Assembly: GCF_000003605.2 (NCBI RefSeq)
Contig: NW_003105131.1
Location: 4,092-24,702 of the forward strand
Length of the DNA: 20,611 bases
Reading direction: 5' to 3'
DNA from: Saccoglossus kowalevskii
Lineage: Eukaryota; Hemichordata; Enteropneusta; Harrimaniidae
Shown: positions 9,097-18,200 of the stretch, piece by piece
How the letters are laid out: each line of letters starts with the position of its first letter
How positions within the stretch are numbered: the first letter of the stretch is position 1
Made by a program: the position numbers and the translations under genes
The notes under the pieces: generated by a model
What the model saw: only the letters and a program-made list of their open reading frames with translations
Database searches by the model: none
What the model was told of the DNA's origin: nothing

Positions 9097-9655
9097 TACA
9101 ATGATCCCTCGCTAAATCGCGCCTCAATAATTCGCGTTTTCGGCTAAGTCGCGGTTAGTTGGATGGCTCTCAAAAACTATATTGTGTTTTGCATACAATT
9201 TTGAAGTAAAAAAAAAAGTTTTCGTTTCATCATGTATTTAATTGGCTGTTAACGACAGTGGAGACATTGTAACACATACTGTCTGTCAATTACTGAGATA
9301 CAAATGGTGACGGCGGCCTGGCTCGAGGTGTCAAGTCGCGACGTACTTCTCGGCCAGTCGCTCTTTGATTTAGCTTAATGAGTTGAATGCGCAGCGTGGT
9401 TAAACGAAAGCTATCCAGTCTGTTCTTGCGATTGACAGTATCAAGACAGGGGAAACCAAGTCACGGGTTGCACGTGATCTATCAGTCGGAAATGATCTGA
9501 CAATGAAGTCATCGATAGAGCCATGGCGCTGTGATGTTTTCATAAAGAAAGCGTATAAATAAACTCATGTGTGTATATAATTGCTTTATATCCTTTTTTT
9601 TAATGCATACACCTCTTTCACGAGGCCCTTAGTAAGTCGCGATCTCCGATAGTTT
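9097..9655 (+). mobile_element. Decayed pogo/Tigger-like DNA transposon remnant
   Basis: The left end reads TA then CAATGATCCCTCGCTAAATC, of the type seen at pogo/Tigger-like termini (family knowledge). It is followed by repeated TCGCG-containing stretches and a helix-turn-helix transposase fragment (9404-9526). The right limit is uncertain: AAGTCGCG reappears near 9633 but a clean complementary terminus is missing. Most of the transposase has been deleted. Confidence 0.6.
9404..9526 (+). pseudogene. Transposase helix-turn-helix fragment, pogo/CENP-B type
   Basis: Forty-one codons immediately after an in-frame stop contain AIDSIKTGETKSRVARDLSV. This fits the N-terminal Psq/CENP-B-like DNA-binding motif of pogo-group transposases (family pattern: I..I..GE....VARD..V). 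No catalytic DDE/D core follows. It is a non-functional relic. Confidence 0.55.
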
Positions 9656-11230
9656 TTTTACTTGGATTCCGACATATTGTATGGTAGTATATATAGTGCA
9701 AAAACCAAAAGTGTTCATTGTAACACCTCAGCAAGTGATCTTGATTTCATTTTTTTTTCTAAATTTCTTGGTAACTTTTCAATATTCATATTTGGTTTAT
9801 ACCACTCCTAGAAATGATTACATCTCAGTACTGTTGGCGATTGCCTTTGATGAAAATAGATAGTTTGGACTCCTTGGTTGAATATATATATACTTGTCAT
9901 ACTTGAACGTATATATTTGCAAGACAAAATGGAAACAGAAAACATAAATAAAAAGTATGTTTGGAGTTATCTTCATTTTACGAAGTATATTGCCGACGTT
10001 GATACTTAAAACGATGATGTTCATAAATGTGTCTGATAGAACTGCATTAAAACGTCTGTATGGTGAAATGTCAGTAATAATACTAACCAGTTTGTATTTT
10101 GGAGACTTGGAACCCATTTTTGATAATCCAAATACATAATTTTTAAAACGTTTCATGTCACAGACGGTAAATTAATAGTGAAGTTCGTATGCGAGGAAGA
10201 TCTAGGGGTTCTTTTATTTAGTCTAAACGAGTCCTAAACATGGAATGCAATGGAATGGAATGGAATGGAATGGAATGGACAGACGACAGACAATTCTAAT
10301 TTTATTACACTTGAAAACACAGATGCAAATAACCTCTTTGGTGTCAAGCCATTCACATGCCCACCAAACGTAAACAACTGCAACTGCCTGGTATAGTTAA
10401 CGCACTTTTTTTAATCTGTTGAGTCAAAACAGGCAACATGTGACATATCCATCCATCATCATTATCATGACGTATCAATGCTTTGGCCTAATTATTTGCA
10501 GTAGACAAGATAACCCACTAAAGCACACATGAAAAATAAACTAAATTCCCATGAGAGTCCAGTCTCGCGTCGACACGGATATGAGTATACAACAACAGGT
10601 ATAAGTAAGAGTAGGAGAATACTCGGGTCTTGGAGTTTGGGGGAGGGAAAGTTATATGTCCACTTTGTATTATATGCAAAATACCTCGCACTGAATAATG
10701 TGATCTCAATGAAAAATGATAATATCAATTGGTTTCAAATTGGCAGTAACTTAATTGCACTACTGACGCTAATGTGCACTTGACAGAATCAAGTTCGTGG
10801 TGACTAATCCCTAGGTAAGACATATTTTCACTATTATTGTAACCACTCAAGGCCATTTATTATGTGTGCATCCTTTCTAGCCCGAGAACTAATAAATGAC
10901 TACGCCTTCCGAGAATGTGTGAACGTCTCCACTCCGAATTGATGCCCAAACCATGCAGTTATTGCACATGTTGTACAATTTTCGCATTCCCTCTACAACA
11001 AAAACTTTGGAATGTTTATTGTTGACACCGTATACTGGCGATGTGTCGGTGCCATGTGTGACAGCGATACGGATCAGATACACTCTCAAATATTGAGTTA
11101 GAATTCTATGTTGTTACTGGCGTTTGTGCGGATATTTACTCAACTGTGTGTTTAAATGAGACACTGATCTGGGTACGGAGTGTTCAACTAATTTATTCAC
11201 AAATCGTACACAACCTATTTACAATTTGAA
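9656..11230. other. Intergenic stretch, no gene seen
   Basis: About 1.6 kb between the Tigger-like relic and the family A MITE copy. Reading frames of 60-112 codons occur on both strands at 9818-10156 and 10492-10783, but they overlap one another, are AT-driven and show no motif or splice context. Confidence 0.5.
10240..10278. repeat. (ATGGA)n pentanucleotide microsatellite
   Basis: Seven to eight near-perfect copies of the five-base unit ATGGA, with one interruption (TGCAA). Confidence 0.9.
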
Positions 11231-11459
11231 TTAAAGTGGGAGGGTCGTCACCTGCGCACGCGCGGGAATTGAGTCCCAAGCGATGATAACAACACACAAT
11301 CTCCCTGGCAGAGTTCTATTTACGAATATATCTCGGTGTTCTAGCCGCAAAGAACTCTGGGAAGGAGAATGAACAACACACGCTAAGGACGCAAATGCTC
11401 ATGGGTAGACACTTGACCGCCGCCTGACGCATGCGTAGGTGACGACTTCCCCGCTTTAA
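11231..11459. mobile_element. TTAA MITE, family A, copy carrying a nested insertion
   Basis: TTAA on both sides (11231-11234 and 11456-11459) and inverted termini of about 30 bp with GTCGTCACCTGCGCA. It lines up with the 5831-5992 copy except for the 75-bp insertion at 11297-11371 and small internal differences. Confidence 0.85.
11297..11371. mobile_element. Short MITE, family C, nested copy with 9-bp target duplication
   Basis: It begins CAATCTCCC and ends GGAGAATG, with inverted ends matching the copy at 4652-4724. It is bracketed by AACAACACA at 11288-11296 and 11372-11380. The sister element at 5831-5992 has this sequence only once, so the insertion boundary is exact. A 9-bp duplication fits Mutator-like elements, among others; the superfamily is inference. 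Confidence 0.88.
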
Positions 11460-12138
11460 TATCTAAACTACATATGAACTACAAAGTAAATACAGCCGTT
11501 ATCTAGATCGTGTTTATCATGTTCCACAATAGCATGTATCAAGCATGGCATTACGTCATTAATGTGAATTGCCATGATGCGCTAGAGCATTACATCATCT
11601 TGTTATTGTGTGAATGGACTAAACAAAGCATTTCGCGGAATAAATTCATCAAGTTTACATTACAACTCGACGTGTCATCATGAACTTTACGCTCATGTAC
11701 ATAGTTCAGACTACTGGAAAATATTTTTAAGCTACGCTATATTTTGGACGGAAATAAGACAACATGAAAATAAACTATCGGTTAACATGCCCATTCGTAT
11801 GGACTTTCAAATGCCATATTAAATTAAATTCGATAACAATTTATACTTTATCAGTTGCTCGGCTTCGCCTCATGAACATTCTTGTACGTTGTGGGAAAAG
11901 ATAAACATGTTATATTACATAAATACATTATTTATAATTTTGAATGTCATCGATGGCCTTCCTCCATTTATTTCGTGGGACTCTATGACTAGCATTGCAA
12001 TCGCATCACAGAAATTCTGTTGTTCGAACTCATTGATATCTGTCCAATGGTCAAATGAAGTGCAACTGAACACGCTGGTATCCTGAACTGGGCGGTCTTC
12101 AAGTTGTGTGAATTTGGCGACGTCGTCCGACTACCTGC
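11460..12138. other. Downstream flank of the cysteine-rich gene
   Basis: AT-rich DNA between the family A MITE and the stop codon of the cysteine-rich gene. The part nearest the stop is probably its 3' untranslated region. No other feature was recognised; two plus-strand frames here (11610-11822, 11889-12086) lack supporting motifs. Confidence 0.45.
11967..11972 (-). terminator. Candidate polyadenylation signal of the cysteine-rich gene
   Basis: AATAAA on the minus strand about 170 bases beyond the stop codon. It is the first canonical hexamer found in that direction. Confidence 0.45.
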
Positions 12139-12219
12139 TCAGTGCATATCTATTTTGCAACAGAGGCAGTTGATAGTTTCGTAATCCTGTTGTTGACAAT
12201 CGCACTGGCACACACCGCA
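12139..12219 (-). CDS. Cysteine-rich gene exon 5: terminal CQCDC...CLCC segment and stop
   Basis: Acceptor with a long pyrimidine tract (TTTTCTTTGTTTTTCTAG), phase 0, 26 codons then TGA. Seven cysteines in CGVCQCDC and INCLCCKI. Confidence 0.83.
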   Translation of the reverse strand, partial: CGVCQCDCQQQDYETINCLCCKIDMH

Positions 12220-15200
12220 CTAGAAAAACAAAGAAAACGGACGGGAATAAAATCACTGTACATTCCAAGGCATGATGAAACCTGTGCGCCGATGATTCGA
12301 TGATACAGAATCGTTTGGCGAGATGCGAACTTATGTAATGCAAAATTACAGGGTACTGTAAAATTACTAATTTTCACTGGGTTTACATTTCACTGATGTA
12401 GCATTTCAGGGATATTCAGTGGGTTTTAAATTCACGGCTTTATCATTTGGATAATGTGTTCTATGGTCAATTTTACATATATTCACTGGGTTTTCATTTA
12501 GCTCATTTTCCAGTCACCTAAATAAGCAAAATTAAAACCCAGTGAATAATTAAACCTTTTACAGTAGCTAAATTTGCTGAAACATGGTATATGCAGCTTT
12601 CACTTACCTTCCATGGTTTACAGAGATATACATACACTACAAGTTATTTTTTTATAGGAGCGCCCTCTACAGTGACGAAATGTCGAATGCCGTACATGGC
12701 TGTAAGTCCTGTCGTTCAATCGTTCAGCATGGCAACAATGTTTTGTTAAGCAGTCTTTCGTCATTTAGAATACAATAAATCACTCAAAAACATTTTCATT
12801 GACGGACAATAAACTGGCAATACAATATCTACGCCGAGAAAAGCAATCTTTGCACAGTCTACACCATGCAAGAGCTTCGTAGCTTGAGGGCGCTGCTACT
12901 AGAAGTTAGTATGTACAGCTTGACTAGTTTTAATCTGTGTCTTTTAAAAAGAACTTTGAAGACTACTACGATCTTACTAACGATACCAGTATACATCGTT
13001 CATTTTATTTTACTTTGTAAACGAGCTAAACACGCGATAATGAGTTGTGATTTCCGAATTATACTACGACAAAATAACGAAGTTGAAAGATTCATCAAGA
13101 AACAAATTTGCTCCGCATATAAATATCAGGGGGGAAATCCTCCTTTATTGGGTTCTCCACACTTGCCAGGGGGAAATCTCGTCTCGTCTCTATATCTCGT
13201 CCCCTTGAGGTATGGGACCGGGAAAGTCACTTTAACTTTACAGTCAAATAAGACACACACAACGAAATACGTTCCAGCTCTCGTCTTAGTCGGTCAATGG
13301 AGCACTCTATCAGACACAGCGCTCTGGGGAAAAAATCCCCAAGACTATCGCAAGGCTGACTCAAGACTAGCCCAAGACTGCGTCAAGGCTCGCCCCAAGT
13401 CTCTCCAGGATTGGACTCGACTGCTTCTATCGTGCTGTGCTCCCCAAGACCAACTCAAACTCTCGTTATTCATTTTCAAAACTCTAACCAATTACAAAAC
13501 AGTAAAAAGACTCTAGGGCGCAACTTTCAATCATAAAGCCAATCACACTAAGTACTGAATACGTCATATCTTTTGATTAATCGTTCACTACATTAATAAC
13601 TACGAATACCAACTGTCAGAATAAATAGTCTTAACACAGCAATTCACTCGTAATCAGCTAATTAAGTCGGTCAACAGATACGCAAAAACAAATTCATGAC
13701 GTAAATACAGCCGCGTTCATATGTAATTGCTATAGATAACTGATACTAGATAAAGAACGGACGGCTACCGTGACGAGAACGCTATTGCTAGTTATATCAC
13801 ACTTTGCCGTGTATCCACTGTCCTCAGACTAGTAATACTAATATTAGTAATCTGAGCTTGTTCTAAGTATTGTGTTTATTTCTCGGTCAAGTAAGAGTTC
13901 TCGTCGCTGCGCGCTTCGGACTTTTACCAGGCCTCGACCTGAAACGGGCGTTAATTAACGATATTGCCCTCTTAGTCGTATTCTAACTATTAGTTAACGG
14001 CATGTTTGTGATTAACAACCGAGCTATTAGGATTTCTGGTGGAAGTTCTGGGTGAAAATCAAGCATAAGAAGGATTATTTCAATGTCAAGTGGTATTTAG
14101 TGAATTATCTTTATTGCATTTGTGTAAATTAACACACATTCAGTGTTGTGAACTTGCAATGCAGCGGATTGCTGAATCTTTAAATTGTATAATGTTTTAA
14201 AATGTTAGTTATCGGATATAACACCACACTTGAAGCCATAGTCTTTCGCGCTCGAGTGAATTACAGACTTTGGCCAAAAGTATGGCATGTTTTTATTAAT
14301 TAAAGTGCGTATAAATACTGAATAAATAAACACCTGAATATTGCAAACTGGTCTGTCTGCACAGTCAGTATGTGCTGTGGAGATACAATACTCCATAACA
14401 TAAGTGCATTATACAATGTGTGACTCGATGTACAGGTTTGTTGTCTATTGTTTGTCTTAACGATGCTATGCTAAAATAGTACGGGGAAGGCATACTTACG
14501 TTACACATTGGATCCATGTTATTGGGCAGACACTTTTCTATTGAGCATTTCTACAAAATAGAGCAAATAGAATGTATGTGTCACATGGAAGCTGTATTGT
14601 AATGTCATACTATCATACTGAGGAAAATGCATCAAAATGGATAAAATACAGATGACAAAGCTTTTCTTTTCGAGTTGCGCCCTCTAGCGATGAAGCTATT
14701 CCGTGACGTCAATAAGACCTAGATGGTAGTAAACAATGTTTTTCAACTCGAAAATTGTGTTTGGTCGTGTGGTCATTTGTTATCTAGAATATAAAAAAAA
14801 AAAACTTTCAAAAAAGTAGTATCGTTCATTGACAAACGATCACATATCAAAACATGTGGACGGCGTATCTTCGTTGCTAGAAAAAGTGATTTATAAGAAA
14901 GATTGCATTGTAAGTACATGAAATGAAAATTGTTGCCATGGTGGTTAATCAAGGAAATATCACTTATTCTAGATTTATTCATTGGAACTGCACACTGACC
15001 AAAACAGATGCTCAGCGCTTCGAAGTGTTCTCTATGCGATTGCCAGTCAGTGTGTATATCATGTGATTGGCAGTACGATTCACAGGAACACGTTAACTTG
15101 CTTGGTTCGTCATTTGTAAACGGCAACGGGGTGTATAACGTCCTCGAGCGAGTAACGAAAGTACTGGAAAGAGAGACTGTTCTCCGGGGCCGTCGTGACA

Positions 15201-18200
15201 CTCTCGTAAAAAATACGTTTGAAAATAAATAAAAACTAGCAGCCTATCGGCTGAGATAGCTCCGCTGTTATCAATGCACATTTCAATTAAAGAACTGAAG
15301 ACATCATTAGAAAATGAACAATATGTATAGTATTTAAGCAATCAGACTTGTTGTTTTCAACAAAAAATTGAAAATTTAACTTTTTATCAAAAATATTCAT
15401 TAAAATTAGATAATTGAAGAACAAAATCATCATGAAAAGAACATATCTGAGAGAGGTCTACCTGTAGTACCTATGTAGTATATATAATATCAAAGCAATT
15501 AGACTTTCGGTTTTTAACAGGAAGTCGAAAATATCACTTTTTACCAAAAATGACAAAAATATTCATCAAAATTAGAGAATCAAAGATATCATCACGAAAT
15601 GAACAAATCTGAGAGAGGTCTACATGTAGCACTTACATATGTAATATCTATAAGCAATCGGACTTGCGGTTTTTAACAAGAAGTCGAAAATATCACTTTT
15701 TACCAAAAATGACAAAAATATTCATCAAAATTAGAGAATTTAAGATATCATCACAAAATGAACAAATCTGAGAGAGGTCCACCCGAAGGTACCTACATAC
15801 CAAGTATCAAAGCATTTGGGCTAGAGGTTTTCAAGAAGAAGTCGAAAATAGCATTTTTGACCAAAAATGTTCGCTATAAATAAGACAATTGAATATATCC
15901 ACACGAAATGAACAATCTGAGAGAGAATCACCCAAGATACCTTCCTAGAAAGTTTCACAGCTATACAGTTTGTGTTTTTTAAGAAAAAGTCGAAAATGTA
16001 AAGTTGGCGACGACGGACGCCGACGGACAATCAGTAATACTATAAGCTTCGCTCGACTTCGTCGACAGCGGAGCTAAAAAATCAGACCAATCAGAAAGCA
16101 GCTTGTTTGTTGCCAGTTTGTTTCGACGTATCAAATCCTGCCTTGCATATATGCTTCGACTAATACTCACATGATTGGGTGGTCCACAAATGGAATCCAG
16201 ACAAGCTTTCATATTAGGATATGCACAACAATTACATGCTTCGGCAGTGGCTATCCAGCAATTACAGCACTGCTGACTTCCATCTTCTTTGCCACATGGC
16301 GCACATTCGTTACAAAAACCGTGATCCTGTTGAGATAATCATAGAATAGAACTTTTACTGCAATAGATAACAATGTATGTGACTATCGTTCTATTGAGTG
16401 GTGTAACATATACTATGACTTACTTATTATAGACCAGTGGGACGGGGTGTCATCCATCCGGAAAATTTGAATGACCAAATTTATTTGGTCAATTTGAAAA
16501 TGCTGATTCCGTGGCGTGCGTCTTATTAGGCGTTACGATTGTGTTCACTCTCGACTATTGTTTACACTCTGATTTTCATCAAGGTGCAAATTAAAATTAT
16601 TATAAAACGCCTCCCACAAAAACAAAAATATGTTGACTATTTAATGCAATTGATGAAGGCAACATTAAATTGTTACGTTATAAAACTGGGAATATTCATT
16701 CTGAGTTGGATTTTTAATATGAGAATTATTTAGCACTTACAGGCCACTGGTTGGGTTATTCTTCCCAATGACACTCCCTTAGTGTTTTTTGTTTTTGTTT
16801 TCAACGATATTTTTCTAGAATAAACGCACATTTGAATGCATGTACAGTGTATAACATGTATTTTCGACTGAAATAAGCTTCCTGAAATTGACCGAAATTG
16901 AATATTTGTCTGGAATTTCCGGATTACACCTCGCCCCTTACTGGTTATTTTTACGATAAATCTTTAAGTTAAAGGACGTGGTCGTAGCGCTGCGCATGTG
17001 CGACATTTGTTGATAAACATTGATTTTCCCACAATCCAATGCGCTCTTCAAATGGAAATCGCATGTATGAGGTTTGACCTGAGCGCGACTTGCACTAATT
17101 ACAGCCGGTGACTTCTTCGACACCTTCCAGTTACCTAAAAATATACTTAATTAAAGCTTGGTAACAGTCAAAGTCGCCATCTTTGTTTATATGAGACCCA
17201 TATATCTCGCGCATGCGTGGCGCGACGACTGCCGCCCTTTAAAGTCGAGGAAAATGCAGCACAGTATGAATCAGCACCTCCATATTGGCCAAAAAAGTTT
17301 GTCTGGCAAATAGACCATTTGCCGTACAACAATGTAACACGCCACACCATGTTTATGACATCATAAACTGAGTCTGTTTGAATGTACAACATGTAGTATT
17401 TTGCACTGCAAGCATGATTAATGATTACTGCTAAGCCGTTACTTTCAGTTTGCTCGTAAAAACAATTCTCATCGGGTTGGACTTAACTACGAAGGTATGT
17501 AGTACGATGCAGGTTTGTACGCCATAAACTAGGTCCGAAGTGTTTTTTCTTTCTATTCCAAGCACATTTTACCCACCCACATATTTCGATATTAATTAAA
17601 AAGTTGGCTTTAGCATTCCTGAAAGAAGTTAGATGCGGTGAATTGTTCGATAGCTGGACTTGCACACAGTCTCTTGTTTAACTTTTGGTGAAATAAACAA
17701 TTTTATTTCGCGGTAACCCGGCTTTCGCCATTTATACACTCCCATATTTTATTTTATTAAAAAAAACACCAACAAAAATAAACAAGAGACTGTATGCAAG
17801 TCTATTCAATAGCAAATAAAAGTAACATTTTGAAATCAGCGTCTGAAAGTGACCAGAAAGGTTTTGTTTGGCAAACTTTTCTCTCACCTCAACACCTCTG
17901 AGTCACTAGTTTTGTGATAAACTGCCAGAAACGACTCGGCTTTCACTTAAAGTCGAGGATAAATGCACCCTCGCCTCACGTCTATATAACAAGCATTTAC
18001 GAAATCAGATACTCTAATTTGACCGAGAAATTTCTGTTTGGCAACTTTTTTCCCGGATGAAACTTCTCAATCACTCCTTACTGTTTTTTTTTTTTTGTCG
18101 TTTACAATAATTTGACAAAACAAGACGTTAAACTTAAATCGGGGCTAAACGAACCCAGAAATATATGTATAACACAAAATCAGTGCCGTCTGCCAAATGA

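Noticed and set aside
9818-10156. Overlapping frames on both strands (112 and 60 codons)
   Set aside because: AT-rich sequence open on both strands, with no motif, splice context or codon preference; most likely chance.
12131-12377. Minus-strand frames of 70 and 75 codons over the last cysteine-rich exon
   Set aside because: They are other frames of the same region; only the frame from the 12219 acceptor agrees in phase and gives the cysteine pattern and stop.
12866-13516. 216-codon plus-strand reading frame
   Set aside because: It is the longest frame in the window, but it begins in AT-rich hydrophobic sequence and ends in a tract of short reiterated CAAGACT/CCCCAAG words. It shows no domain, lies inside an intron of a well-supported gene on the other strand, and shows no splice or repeat-encoded protein signature I recognise.
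13770-13905. Inverted GACGAGAAC/GTTCTCGTC with a central palindrome TACTAATATTAGTA
   Set aside because: The outer arms match over only 9 bases and the inner one is an AT palindrome; no flanking duplication or second copy in the window supports an element.
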